The notes: generated by a model not told the origin, from the sequence alone. A stretch of DNA of 24,126 nucleotides from JADHLJ01 sp038118725 (GCA_038118725.1 JAYOIK010000077.1:1-24126); one strand, 5' to 3'. Shown: positions 7,491-15,463, numbered from the stretch's first letter. Numbers and translations: made by a program.

Positions 7491-8188
7491 ATGACGCGAT
7501 AATTGTGTTCGCGCGTCTTGATTCCTCCCGACTACCCGGCAAGGCCTTAAAACCAATCGCCGGAAAACTCCTGATTGATCGGGTTATCGACCGTTGTCGC
7601 GCGGTATCGAGCCGCGCGCCGGTTATTGTCGCCACGTCCGACCGCGTCACCGACGACCCAATCGCCGATCATGTGAGCAAGCGCGATATCCCATTGTTTC
7701 GCGGCGCCGCGGAGGACGTCGCCGGACGTGCCCTGGCCTGCGCGGAAGAGCATGGGCTGGAGCTGTTCGTCAGGGTAAGCGGAGACAGCCCGTTCATTGA
7801 GCCCGCCCTGATCGACAGATGCCTTGACCGGGCACGCGATGGTGCCGCTGATCTGGTCACCAATGTCTTTCCCCGTACCTATCCGGCGGGGGTCAGCGTC
7901 GAGGCGATGCGGAGCACGGCCATGCGCCGAATCGTCGAAGAGACCGAGGATATTCGAGACCGGGAGCACGTGACCCGCTACGCCTATCGGCGTCCAGAGC
8001 GTTTCGTCATCGAGAACCTGACGGCACCCGATGATCGCTATGCGGGTCTGAGCCTTTCAGTTGACACGCCGGACGATCATGCCAAGGCAAGCTGGATTTT
8101 CGAGACACTGGGCGACGACGTGGATTTGGACAGCGCCGCCGCCGCCGCCCGGGAGTGGGACTCAAGACAGACCGAGGCACGAACATGA
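7487..8188 (+). CDS. SpsF-like cytidylyltransferase
   Basis: This 233-residue nucleotidyltransferase resembles the CMP-sugar synthetase/SpsF branch, which activates a sugar with CTP. The N-terminal FARLDSSRLPGK (8-19) is the nucleotide-binding signature, followed by VRVSGDSPFIEP with the metal-binding aspartate and the C-terminal SVDTPDD typical of SpsF proteins. I chose GTG 7487, which overlaps the preceding stop as GTGA and has GGTGGGAG just upstream; an in-frame start at 7439 would lie inside the epimerase gene. The C-terminus has an Ala run encoded by consecutive GCC codons. It ends in an ATGA overlap with the next gene, so it is almost certainly co-translated with its neighbours. The activated sugar, perhaps one produced with the epimerase, is unknown. 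SpsF homologues often carry vague annotation, so a glycosyltransferase label is also seen. Confidence 0.8.
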   Translation: MNDAIIVFARLDSSRLPGKALKPIAGKLLIDRVIDRCRAVSSRAPVIVATSDRVTDDPIADHVSKRDIPLFRGAAEDVAGRALACAEEHGLELFVRVSGDSPFIEPALIDRCLDRARDGAADLVTNVFPRTYPAGVSVEAMRSTAMRRIVEETEDIRDREHVTRYAYRRPERFVIENLTAPDDRYAGLSLSVDTPDDHAKASWIFETLGDDVDLDSAAAAAREWDSRQTEART

Positions 8189-8550
8189 AGACGACCCCGA
8201 TCACTCCACCCCGCACCTTCAAGGTCGGGCATCCGGGACGCGAGATCGAGCTTCGTCATGTGCTCGACCTGGAACTCGGCCACGACGAGCAGGTGACACT
8301 GAAGACCGAGACTGGCGGTGAGTTCGACATCTGCCGAAAGTCCTGGGGCTATTACGCGACACCGTCCCTGAATGGCCGGCTCGCCTCGTTCGGATATCGA
8401 AGCTGCTTGGTGAACAGTGGGCCCAGGCGCTATGTCCAGGTCGTCGAGAAAGACCGGATGGACGAGTTCCGCGCCTATGTGGCCGAGCAGGGCATGGAAA
8501 TCGTCGCCTGGCTTGATGGCGATGAAATCGAGTGGGTAAAAACCGAATAG
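8185..8550 (+). CDS. Small conserved-looking protein of unknown function in the sugar operon
   Basis: I do not recognise this 121-residue protein as a named family. It starts at ATG 8185, overlapping the previous stop (ATGA). A start at 8155 would run back into the cytidylyltransferase. It is soluble, with no signal peptide or membrane helix. Its composition alternates short beta-like strands (RTFKVGHPGREIELRHV, EQVTLKTETG) with a compact aromatic stretch SWGYYATPSLNGRLASFGYR and ends in an acidic tail (WLDGDEIEWVKTE). It has the size of a small beta-rich binding protein. Translational coupling to a sugar-activating enzyme and proximity to a methyltransferase suggest a role in the same pathway, perhaps as an accessory subunit. 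From memory, similar short proteins occur beside sugar genes in other Alphaproteobacteria, but I cannot confirm this. Confidence 0.8.
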   Translation: MKTTPITPPRTFKVGHPGREIELRHVLDLELGHDEQVTLKTETGGEFDICRKSWGYYATPSLNGRLASFGYRSCLVNSGPRRYVQVVEKDRMDEFRAYVAEQGMEIVAWLDGDEIEWVKTE

Positions 8551-8573
8551 CAACCAATCTGCGGGAGCGTGGC

Positions 8574-9344
8574 ATGGCACAACAAATGACGGCCCGGGAT
8601 CAGGCGATGCAGGATCTCTGGGATGAGTCCTTTCGGGATCAGATCGCCAGTGGCGCCTATAACACGGCGCCGGTCGAGGCTCTGGTTCGGTTCGTCTCGC
8701 ATTATCTCCGAGACCGCCATCCCGACCCCGCAAGCCACCGAGGTCTGAGATTTCTCGAGGTCGGAAGCGGGGCCGGTCCGAACCTGGTTTGGCTCGCCGA
8801 GAAAGGTATCGAGGCCAATGGCGTGGATATTTCACCCAGTGCCGTCGATCTTTGCCGCAAGGTATTCGAGGCCCGGGGCATCGCCGACCGGATGGGACGG
8901 GTCGAGCACGGCTCGGCCACGGCCCTGCCTTTCGAGGACAGCTCCCTCGACGGGGTTCTCGAATCTTGTGTCTTCCAACATCTCAACAAGCAGGACCGTG
9001 AAAAAGCGCATGCCGAGGTGGTTCGGGTCCTGAAACCCGGCGGAGTGTTCGTCGGGCACATGATCAGCAACCGGCACACCACCTATCTCGCCAAGAAGCA
9101 TCAGGAAAACCCGGAGGACCCCGGCACCCTGGATCTTGAAACCGATGCCTCGCCCGGCAAGGTGCATCTGGAATCCATCGGCTTGGCGCATTTCTTCGCC
9201 AAGGAGGAGTTCGACGACTTGCTCAAGGGGTGCTCGGTCATCGACCCGTGCGAGACCACCTACGAGCTTCCGCGCGAGGAAGCCAAACGGCGCGGCTATG
9301 ACCACTATCGCCAAGCCATGTGGATCGTCTACGCGGTGAAATAG
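8574..9344 (+). CDS. Class I SAM-dependent methyltransferase of the sugar operon
   Basis: This 256-residue methyltransferase has a Rossmann-like SAM fold. Motif I is LEVGSGAGPN at 61-70, the acidic residue binding the ribose is D85 in GVDIS, and the post-core strand is LKPGGVFVGHM. ATG 8574 has GGGAG seven bases upstream; it lies 23 bases after the previous gene, so it belongs to the same operon. The context points to methylation of a sugar oxygen or nitrogen, but no substrate-specific motif is visible. The C-terminal part (HFFAKEEFDDLLKGCS) is a cap-like segment common in small-molecule methyltransferases. It ends 13 bases from the convergent NDUFAF5-like gene and closes the island. Confidence 0.85.
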   Translation: MAQQMTARDQAMQDLWDESFRDQIASGAYNTAPVEALVRFVSHYLRDRHPDPASHRGLRFLEVGSGAGPNLVWLAEKGIEANGVDISPSAVDLCRKVFEARGIADRMGRVEHGSATALPFEDSSLDGVLESCVFQHLNKQDREKAHAEVVRVLKPGGVFVGHMISNRHTTYLAKKHQENPEDPGTLDLETDASPGKVHLESIGLAHFFAKEEFDDLLKGCSVIDPCETTYELPREEAKRRGYDHYRQAMWIVYAVK

Positions 9345-9357
9345 CGCGGCGTCGGGT

Positions 9358-10272
9358 TCAAGCCCCGTCAATCTTGTCTCCGGCGGAGGTTTCCACCCCG
9401 CCGACGGCGTCCGCTAGGCGATTTTGGGCGCTACCCGGGCGTAGCGGTTTCTGCTGCGAGGCGTCCGGGGCCCAGCCGGTCATGGTCAGGATCCGGAAGG
9501 TCGCGGGAATGCGCCCATCGGAATCGGCGAACCGCTGTTGGTATAACTCCGCCGCGCGCATCAGCACATCGCGCCGTGTCGGCAGCTTGTGCCGCTCCAT
9601 CACCGCGTTGCTCTCTCCCATGCCTCTTAGATCGGCCATCAGGGCGAAGAGATTGTCATAGGTGACGGTCAGCACGTCGCTATCGACCACCGGCAAGGCA
9701 AAGCCCGCGCGCTGCAGCAGGCCGCCGAGGTCGGGAATATCCGCGAAGGGCGAGACCCGGGGACTTACACCGCCAGTTACTTCCAACTCGGCGGCGCTCA
9801 ATACCTCGCGCAGTTCGACAAGCGTGTCGCCGCCCAGAACCGATGCCAGGAACAAACCGTCGGGAGCGAGCGCGCGTCGGATCTGGACCAAGGCGCCGGG
9901 GAGATCATTCACCCAGTGCAGGGAGAGACAGCTTAGTATCGCGTCGAGGCTGGCTTCGGCGAAAGGCAGTGCTTCCTCGTCACAGGCCAACGCCGGGCCG
10001 TGACCGGCGGCTCGGGCGGCCATCGACGGTGAAAGATCGGCATGGGCCAACCAAGGTTTCGCCAGCCCGACGGGCCAAACCCTCGCGAGAAGGCCGGTAT
10101 GCGCGCCAAGCTCAAGCACGGTGGTGAAGTCTCGCTTTAGATCCAGCAAACGGTCCGCCAGACGGTCGGCCGCCTCGACTTTCAGGAAATCATACTCATC
10201 GAAACGTGCCGCGGCCCGATCGCGGCGGCGGCGGATCAAAGCGCGGTCGAAAATGATTGGGTTCTGACTCAT
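9358..10272 (-). CDS. NDUFAF5-like methyltransferase-fold protein
   Basis: This is the alphaproteobacterial counterpart of mitochondrial NDUFAF5, which hydroxylates an arginine of the NDUFS7 (NuoB) subunit during complex I assembly. The N-terminal IIFDRALIRRRRDRAAARFDE (6-26), motif I LELGAHTGLLA (53-63), GGDTLVELREVL and MADLRGMGESNA followed by PATFRILTMTGW match that family closely, from memory. Its 304 residues fit. ATG 10272 is divergent from comF, with a 97-base gap. It was long annotated as a SAM methyltransferase or BioC-like protein. A BioC role is less likely because of the FDR...RRRR start and the GMGESN motif. It belongs to core respiration maintenance, not to the adjacent sugar locus, which it faces with a 13-base gap. 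Confidence 0.85.
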   Translation of the reverse strand: MSQNPIIFDRALIRRRRDRAAARFDEYDFLKVEAADRLADRLLDLKRDFTTVLELGAHTGLLARVWPVGLAKPWLAHADLSPSMAARAAGHGPALACDEEALPFAEASLDAILSCLSLHWVNDLPGALVQIRRALAPDGLFLASVLGGDTLVELREVLSAAELEVTGGVSPRVSPFADIPDLGGLLQRAGFALPVVDSDVLTVTYDNLFALMADLRGMGESNAVMERHKLPTRRDVLMRAAELYQQRFADSDGRIPATFRILTMTGWAPDASQQKPLRPGSAQNRLADAVGGVETSAGDKIDGA

Positions 10273-10369
10273 TGCCGGAACATGCCACGGGCGCGTGGGC
10301 GGAAAACACCCCTAATCCGTCCATAACCCCAGTGAAGACGATGGCGCGCGGGAAGATGGGGGATCGTGG

Positions 10370-11152
10370 ATGATCGACAACGGTTGGGGGTCGATTTTCA
10401 GCATCAAGAAATCACGCCTCGGACAGCCCTCTGGGTTGCGCCGCCGCGCGCGATGGTTACTGGACGCGATATTACCGCCACGCTGTCCGGCATGCGGCGT
10501 CATCGTCGATATGCCCGCGGCGGTCTGCGGGGCTTGCTGGTCGGCCATTGCCTTCATCGCCGATCCGCTCTGTGAGAGGTGCGGTAGAGGCTTTGAGTTT
10601 ACCGTGGCGGACCGAAGCGTCTGTGGTCGGTGCCTCGCCGATCCTCCGATTTTCGAGCGCGCCCGGGCGGTGGCGCTCTACGATGATGCCAGTCGCGGGT
10701 TGATCCTCAAGTTCAAGCATGGCGACGGCCTGCATTTGGCCCCGCTCTTCGGCGCTTGGCTGTCTCGCGCCGGGGCCGGATTGCTGGAGGAGGCTGATAT
10801 ACTGATCCCGGTGCCGTTGCATCGGGTTCGTCTGTTCTCGCGGCGTTACAATCAGGCGGCGATCCTGGCGCTGGATCTCGGGCGGCGCGCCAGCCTTCCG
10901 GTCGATGTCATGGGATTGATCCGCTCGCGCCGGACCCCCTCGCAAGGCACGCGTACCAGGGCCGGTCGGGAGCGCAATGTCCGAGGCGCATTCGAGGTCA
11001 CGCCGGAATGCGCCGGGGCGCTGGGTGGAAAGCGGGTACTTTTGATCGACGATGTGCTGACCTCGGGCGCCACCGCCAATGCCTGCGCCCGGACCTTGCT
11101 GCGTTCCGGAGCGAACAGCGTCGACGTGCTTACGATCGCGCGGGTTCCCTGA
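10370..11152 (+). CDS. comF: ComF family protein (double zinc ribbon plus phosphoribosyltransferase fold)
   Basis: ComF proteins contribute to uptake or processing of transforming single-stranded DNA in competent bacteria, although many carriers are not known to be competent. Four CxxC pairs occur at 39/42, 53/56, 68/71 and 85/88, forming the N-terminal zinc ribbons. The PRTase part follows, with FKHGDGLHLAPLFG, PVPLHRVRLFSRRYNQA and the PRPP loop VLLIDDVLTSGAT near the C-terminus. Its length, 260 residues, is normal for the family. ATG 10370 has GGGGGA just upstream. It is divergent from the NDUFAF5-like gene, an arrangement I remember from other Alphaproteobacteria, where grxC and a Nit-type amidase usually follow directly; here three genes lie between. 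Confidence 0.93.
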   Translation: MIDNGWGSIFSIKKSRLGQPSGLRRRARWLLDAILPPRCPACGVIVDMPAAVCGACWSAIAFIADPLCERCGRGFEFTVADRSVCGRCLADPPIFERARAVALYDDASRGLILKFKHGDGLHLAPLFGAWLSRAGAGLLEEADILIPVPLHRVRLFSRRYNQAAILALDLGRRASLPVDVMGLIRSRRTPSQGTRTRAGRERNVRGAFEVTPECAGALGGKRVLLIDDVLTSGATANACARTLLRSGANSVDVLTIARVP

Positions 11153-11317
11153 TCCAGGCCGAATATCGCTTGAGCGCCCAGCAGGATCGTGTTTGATCAT
11201 GTCGACGGGACTCGTGACGCTTGGCGCTTGCCGCCGGGAGCGGTTACCGTCTTGTCGATTTCGCCGGGCGCGGTCGCGCGATGGCGACAACAGTATTTTC
11301 CATCAAGGGAGGCAGTC

Positions 11318-12208
11318 ATGGCGCGTATCGGATTCATCGGCTTGGGAAACATGGGCGGGCCGATGGCGCGCAACCTGATCACGGCGGGTCATAGCCTCAA
11401 GGTCTATGATCTATCCGAGGATGCGATGAACTTCGTCGTTCAGTCCGGTGCGACCGCGGCCGACTCCGTCAAGGATGCGGCGGCCGGCGTGGATGTCGTG
11501 ATCAGCATGCTGCCGGTCGGCGCCAATGTGCGCGAGGTCTTCATGAATGACGGTGTCATCGCCGCGGCGGATCCGGGAACCCTGTTCATCGATTCCTCGA
11601 CGATTGACGTCGAGTCGGCGCAAGCCGCCGCCGCCGCCGCCAAGGAGGCCGGTTTCGACATGCTCGACGCTCCGGTCTCCGGCGGGGTGATCGGCGCCGA
11701 TGCCGGCACCTTGACCTTCATGTGCGGTGGCGACGCCGCGACCTTCGAGCGGGCCAGGCCGATCCTTGAGGGCATGGGCAAGAACATCGTGCATTGTGGC
11801 GCCTCGGGTTTGGGCCAGGTGACCAAGATCTGCAACAACATGCTTGCCGGCATCAATTCCCTCGCCGCCGCCGAGGCGATGGTGATGGGGGAACGCCTCG
11901 GGGTGTCCAAGGAAGTCCTCTACAACGTGATCTCGACATCCACTGGCCGCACTTTCATTTTCGAGAGCTCGAACCCGATGCCCGGCGTGGTGGCGACCTC
12001 TCCATCGAGCAACCAGTTCAAGCCCGGATTCATGGCCAAACTGATGCTCAAGGATCTGAGATTGTCCCAGGCCGCCGCCCAGGCCGCCGGGTCGCCGACA
12101 CCACTTGGCGCCGCCGCGACCGCGGCTTTCCAGATGCTGATCGAGAACGGCCATGGCGATCTCGACACGTCCAGCATCATCAAGGTCATAGATCCAAAAA
12201 AAGAGTAA
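11318..12208 (+). CDS. mmsB: 3-hydroxyisobutyrate dehydrogenase
   Basis: This enzyme oxidises 3-hydroxyisobutyrate to methylmalonate semialdehyde with NAD in valine breakdown, in the cytoplasm. The coenzyme-binding GFIGLGNMGGPMA is at 5-17, the substrate-binding DAPVSGG at 117-123 and the catalytic lysine K170 in QVTKICNNM. The NPMPG segment followed by LMLKDLRLSQ agrees with 3-hydroxyisobutyrate dehydrogenase over the tartronate semialdehyde reductases. I chose ATG 11318 because AAGGGAGG sits at the right distance (11306-11313). An in-frame GTG at 11189 adds 43 residues before the Rossmann strand and is unlikely. The length of 296 matches the family. Six consecutive GCC codons (11624-11641) encode an alanine run. 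No mmsA is in the window, so the pathway is completed elsewhere. Other beta-hydroxyacids remain possible substrates. Confidence 0.88.
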   Translation: MARIGFIGLGNMGGPMARNLITAGHSLKVYDLSEDAMNFVVQSGATAADSVKDAAAGVDVVISMLPVGANVREVFMNDGVIAAADPGTLFIDSSTIDVESAQAAAAAAKEAGFDMLDAPVSGGVIGADAGTLTFMCGGDAATFERARPILEGMGKNIVHCGASGLGQVTKICNNMLAGINSLAAAEAMVMGERLGVSKEVLYNVISTSTGRTFIFESSNPMPGVVATSPSSNQFKPGFMAKLMLKDLRLSQAAAQAAGSPTPLGAAATAAFQMLIENGHGDLDTSSIIKVIDPKKE

Positions 12209-12260
12209 GCGCCTTCATCAAGGCAGGAATCCGTCATCATCGCAGGAAAGGGAGCACGCC

Positions 12261-13424
12261 ATGTCGTCCCTGTCGCATCTCAAGGTTCTGGATCTCACCA
12301 ACCATCTCTCGGGCCCGTATTGCGCCATGATCCTCGCCGATCACGGTGCCGACGTGATCAAGGTGGAGAACCCGGCGGGTGGAGACTCGCTGCGCAAGAC
12401 CCCGCCGTTCCAGGAGGGCGAGAGCGCGCCGTTCATGCTTTGGAACCGGAACAAGCGCTCGGTGGCTTTCAACCTCAAGGACCCGACGGATCTCGGCCAT
12501 CTGAAAAAGATGATCGAGATCGCCGACGTCCTGATCGAGAACTTCAAGCCGGGCGTCGCGGATCGCTTGGGGATCGGTTACGAAGCCGCCTCCAAGATCA
12601 ACCCGCGCCTGATCTATTGTTCGATCTCCGGCTTTGGTCAAACCGGGCCTTACGCGCCACGTGGAGGCTTCGATTTGATCGCCTGCGGGATGTCTGGATT
12701 GATGGCGGTGAACGGACCGCCGGACGGACCGCCCTATCGTATCCCGGTCCCGGTCACCGATGTCTGTGGCGGCATGAACGGCGCCATTGGTATCCTGACG
12801 GCCTTGGCGGCGCGCGAGCAAACCGGCAAGGGCCAGCATGTGGATACCTCGCTGTTCGAATCCGGGATCGCGCTCGGGGTTTACGAGGCCGCGAATGTCT
12901 TCGCCAATGGCGAGGTTCCGGAGCGACTGGGCCAGGCACATCGCGGAAGCGCGCCCTACCAGCTGTTCCCCACCGCCGACGGCTACATGACGATTGGCGG
13001 GGCGCAGGACAATTTCTGGCGAGGCGCCTGTGAGATTCTCGGCTGCGAGCATCTCATCGAGGATCCGAGGTTTCAGTCCAAGGCGGATCGTGTCGCCAAC
13101 AACAAGCAGTTGGTTCCCGAACTGGAGGTCTATTTCAAGAAACAGACCACCGCCGATCTCTGCGCCGCGTTCGAGGCGGCGGGAATTCCGGCGGGCCCGG
13201 TCATGGACCATGTCGAGGTCTATAACGACCCGCAAACCATTGCCCGCGAGATGGCGGTCGAGGTTACCCATCCCAAGGTCGGCGCGATGAAGACCATCGG
13301 CGTGCCGGTCAAGTTGTCCGCTACGCCCGGCTCCATCCGCCGGCCCGCCCCGCTGCTGGGCGAACATACCGCGGAAGTGATCGCCGAATGGACTGGTCTG
13401 GCGGTGGAAGCGGCGGACGATTGA
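12261..13424 (+). CDS. CaiB/BaiF family III CoA-transferase
   Basis: This 387-residue enzyme should move CoA between carboxylic acids through a covalent aspartyl intermediate, in the cytoplasm. The N-terminal VLDLTNHLSGPYCAMILADHGADVIKVE and the SGFGQTGP segment are family hallmarks. The likely nucleophile is D167 in PVPVTDVCGG, just before GAIGILTALAAREQTGKGQHVD. ATG 12261 has GGGAG at a good distance. It lies 52 bases after mmsB on the same strand, so the two are likely co-transcribed; a CoA ester of a branched acid is a reasonable but unproved substrate. Members act on formyl-, carnitine-, succinyl-, mesaconyl- and racemising substrates, and the sequence does not separate these. Confidence 0.9.
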   Translation: MSSLSHLKVLDLTNHLSGPYCAMILADHGADVIKVENPAGGDSLRKTPPFQEGESAPFMLWNRNKRSVAFNLKDPTDLGHLKKMIEIADVLIENFKPGVADRLGIGYEAASKINPRLIYCSISGFGQTGPYAPRGGFDLIACGMSGLMAVNGPPDGPPYRIPVPVTDVCGGMNGAIGILTALAAREQTGKGQHVDTSLFESGIALGVYEAANVFANGEVPERLGQAHRGSAPYQLFPTADGYMTIGGAQDNFWRGACEILGCEHLIEDPRFQSKADRVANNKQLVPELEVYFKKQTTADLCAAFEAAGIPAGPVMDHVEVYNDPQTIAREMAVEVTHPKVGAMKTIGVPVKLSATPGSIRRPAPLLGEHTAEVIAEWTGLAVEAADD

Positions 13425-13542
13425 CACTATATGCGGAACGCGTTGGCTCGCGCCGTCGCGCCCGTCAAGGAATTCACCCGACAACATGACCCGGCATGAG
13501 GGCCCGTCGTCGGGAGATCACAACGCTCGAATGGAGCATGAA

Positions 13543-14235
13543 ATGTTGAAATTCTACTACAACACCGCGCCGAACCCGATGAAAGTGGCGCTGTTCCTGG
13601 AGGAAGCCGGCCTGGATTACGAGCCGATCCCGGTGGATTCACGCCAGGGCGATCAGTTCAAGCCGGGCTATCTGGCGATCAACCCAAACGCCAAATCGCC
13701 TTCCATCGTCGATGATGGGACCGTGGTTTTCGATAGCAACGCGATCCTGCTTTATCTTGGGGAGAAGACCGGAAAGTTCATGCCAGCCGATACCCCGGCG
13801 GCGCGCGGCGACTTGCTGTCTTGGTTGATGTTTGTCGCCACGGGCATTGGCCCCTATTCCGGACAGTCCGTGCATTTCCGGCATTTCGCGCCCGCCGGGA
13901 ACGAGTATGGCGTCAACCGCTATCTCTTCGAGGCGGAACGTCATTACGGCATTCTGAACGACCGTCTCGCGGATCGCGCCTATATGCTCGGCGATGATTA
14001 CACGATCGTCGACATGTGCGTGTGGGGTTGGGCTCGCATGGTCCCGCTGGTGATCGGCGAGGGAGCCTTGGACGGCATGCCGCATCTGAAGCGTCTGGTC
14101 GACGAAATCAGCGCCCGCCCCGCCGCCGAGCGGGCGCTTGCGATCAAGGACAAGCACGGCCACGTGTTCAAAACCGAGATGGATGATCAGGCCAGAAAGT
14201 TCATGTTCCCGCAGAACGAAAGGCTCGCCGGCTAG
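13543..14235 (+). CDS. Glutathione S-transferase family protein, Ure2p/YfcG (nu-class) like
   Basis: This 231-residue protein has a thioredoxin-like N-terminal half (FYYNTAPNPMKVALFLEEAGLDYE) with INPNAKSPSIVDDG and the glutathione-contacting FDSNAILLYLGEK, followed by the all-helical half (GDDYTIVDMCVWGWARM). The NPMKV turn and lack of a clear catalytic Tyr/Cys fit Ure2p/YfcG-type enzymes, which often reduce disulfides using glutathione. I chose ATG 13543 because GGAG at 13533-13536 is well placed. Earlier in-frame starts at 13486 and 13531 add residues that no GST needs. The following glutaredoxin and Nit-type amidase make a thiol role likely. The substrate is unknown. Confidence 0.88.
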   Translation: MLKFYYNTAPNPMKVALFLEEAGLDYEPIPVDSRQGDQFKPGYLAINPNAKSPSIVDDGTVVFDSNAILLYLGEKTGKFMPADTPAARGDLLSWLMFVATGIGPYSGQSVHFRHFAPAGNEYGVNRYLFEAERHYGILNDRLADRAYMLGDDYTIVDMCVWGWARMVPLVIGEGALDGMPHLKRLVDEISARPAAERALAIKDKHGHVFKTEMDDQARKFMFPQNERLAG

Positions 14236-14324
14236 CATTCACGAGTGTGAGGGATGGGTGCCCAGGCTAGACAAGGCGGCGCGGGCATCCTATCCGTCGC
14301 GATATCGAGATTTGGAGACACGAA

Positions 14325-14579
14325 ATGGCGACTGTCGAGATTTACACCACCATGTGGTGCCCGTTTTGCCACCGCGCCAAACACCTGCTCTCGGGCAAGG
14401 GCGTCACCTTCACCGAAATCGATGTCGGCATGAGCGTGACCAAGAAACGCGAAATGATGGAACGCGCCGACGGAAGGCACACCGTCCCGCAGATCTTCAT
14501 CGATGGCGTCGGCATTGGGGGCTCCGATGAATTGGCTGCCTTGGAGGCCAGTGGTAAGCTGGATCCGATGTTGGCCTAG
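14325..14579 (+). CDS. grxC: Glutaredoxin 3-like (class I, dithiol)
   Basis: A full-length 84-residue glutaredoxin that reduces protein disulfides and glutathione mixed disulfides. The active site is CPFC (12-15), a Phe variant of the usual CPYC. HTVPQIFIDG supplies the cis-proline loop, and GIGGSDEL binds the glutathione carboxylate. ATG 14325 has GGAGA about seven bases upstream. It sits between a glutathione S-transferase and a deaminated-glutathione amidase homologue, giving a compact thiol cluster. Confidence 0.95.
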   Translation: MATVEIYTTMWCPFCHRAKHLLSGKGVTFTEIDVGMSVTKKREMMERADGRHTVPQIFIDGVGIGGSDELAALEASGKLDPMLA

Positions 14580-14605
14580 CGCCCGAGCCGAGCGAGGACG
14601 ATCCG

Positions 14606-15463
14606 ATGACCGAACTGACCATCGCCTGCGTGCAGACCAATTCCAAGGCCGATCCCGCCGAGAACATCGCGGAAGTCGGCGTGATGATTCGCGAGGCCAA
14701 GGATCGAGGCGCGGATCTGATCACCACGCCGGAAGTGGTGGGGATGTTGACGGCGGGCCGCGAGGACGCGCTCGCCCGAGCGCGGCCCGAGGAGTCGCAC
14801 GAGGTATTGGCGGCGTTTCGCGATCTCGCCGCGGAACTGAAAACCTGGCTGCTGATTGGATCGATTTCGATCAAGCTTTCGGACGATAAGCTCTCAAACA
14901 CGAGTTATCTGGTTGGCCCGGACGGTGGGATCGAGGCGCGTTATTCCAAGATCCATATGTTCGATGTACAGGTCGGCGACGGCACCCAGTATCGCGAGTC
15001 GCACACGTACCAACCCGGTGATCGAGCGGTGCTCGCGGAGACACCGTGGGGTACCGTTGGGTTGACCATTTGCTACGACATCCGCTTTCCCTATCTGTTT
15101 CGCGATCTCGCCCATGCTGGCGCCAAGATCATCTTTTCTCCCGCCGCTTTTACCCAGGTAACCGGCGAGGCCCATTGGCATGTTCTGCAACGAGCCCGGG
15201 CGATCGAGAACGGCTGCTTCATCGTCTCCGCCGCGCAGACCGGCACCCACGCGGGAGGGCGGATGACCTATGGCCACTCGGTGATCGTCGGACCATGGGG
15301 CGAGGTGCTGTCGGATGGTGGTACCGAAACTGGTGTTTCCCTGGCAAAGATCGATTTGGCCGAGGTCGACAAGGCCAGGGGCAAGGTTCCTTCGTTAACC
15401 CATGACCGGGATTACGCCGCGCCGGTATCACCTACGGCCGGGTTGCGCGTGGCGGGCGACTGA
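14606..15463 (+). CDS. Carbon-nitrogen hydrolase, Nit1/deaminated glutathione amidase type
   Basis: This 285-residue nitrilase-superfamily amidase keeps the triad Glu43 (TTPEVV), Lys115 (YSKIHMF) and Cys156 (ICYDIRFP). The YDIRFP motif, the KIHMFDV stretch and the neighbouring glutaredoxin point to the Nit1 branch. Those enzymes hydrolyse deaminated glutathione, a side product of transaminases, to 2-oxoglutarate and cysteinylglycine. omega-Amidase (Nit2) is the closest alternative. ATG 14606 has GAGGA upstream; the gene starts 26 bases after grxC and is likely co-transcribed with it. In related genomes I remember a DUF1178 gene next; here the next gene is convergent accA. Confidence 0.88.
   Translation: MTELTIACVQTNSKADPAENIAEVGVMIREAKDRGADLITTPEVVGMLTAGREDALARARPEESHEVLAAFRDLAAELKTWLLIGSISIKLSDDKLSNTSYLVGPDGGIEARYSKIHMFDVQVGDGTQYRESHTYQPGDRAVLAETPWGTVGLTICYDIRFPYLFRDLAHAGAKIIFSPAAFTQVTGEAHWHVLQRARAIENGCFIVSAAQTGTHAGGRMTYGHSVIVGPWGEVLSDGGTETGVSLAKIDLAEVDKARGKVPSLTHDRDYAAPVSPTAGLRVAGD

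Noticed and set aside
11189..11317. N-terminal extension of mmsB
   Set aside because: The extra residues precede a complete Rossmann start, while ATG 11318 has a strong AAGGGAGG ribosome site.
11624..11641. GCC x6 run in mmsB (a second run lies near 8139) as microsatellites
   Set aside because: They are in frame, encode alanine-rich helices and are ordinary for GC-rich codon use.
13421..13449. TTGACA at the end of the CoA-transferase gene as a GST promoter
   Set aside because: The sequence 17-18 bases downstream (TGGCTC region) does not resemble a -10.
12237..13487. Antisense 416-codon frame over the CoA-transferase
   Set aside because: A shadow of a recognisable gene with no ribosome site or motif.
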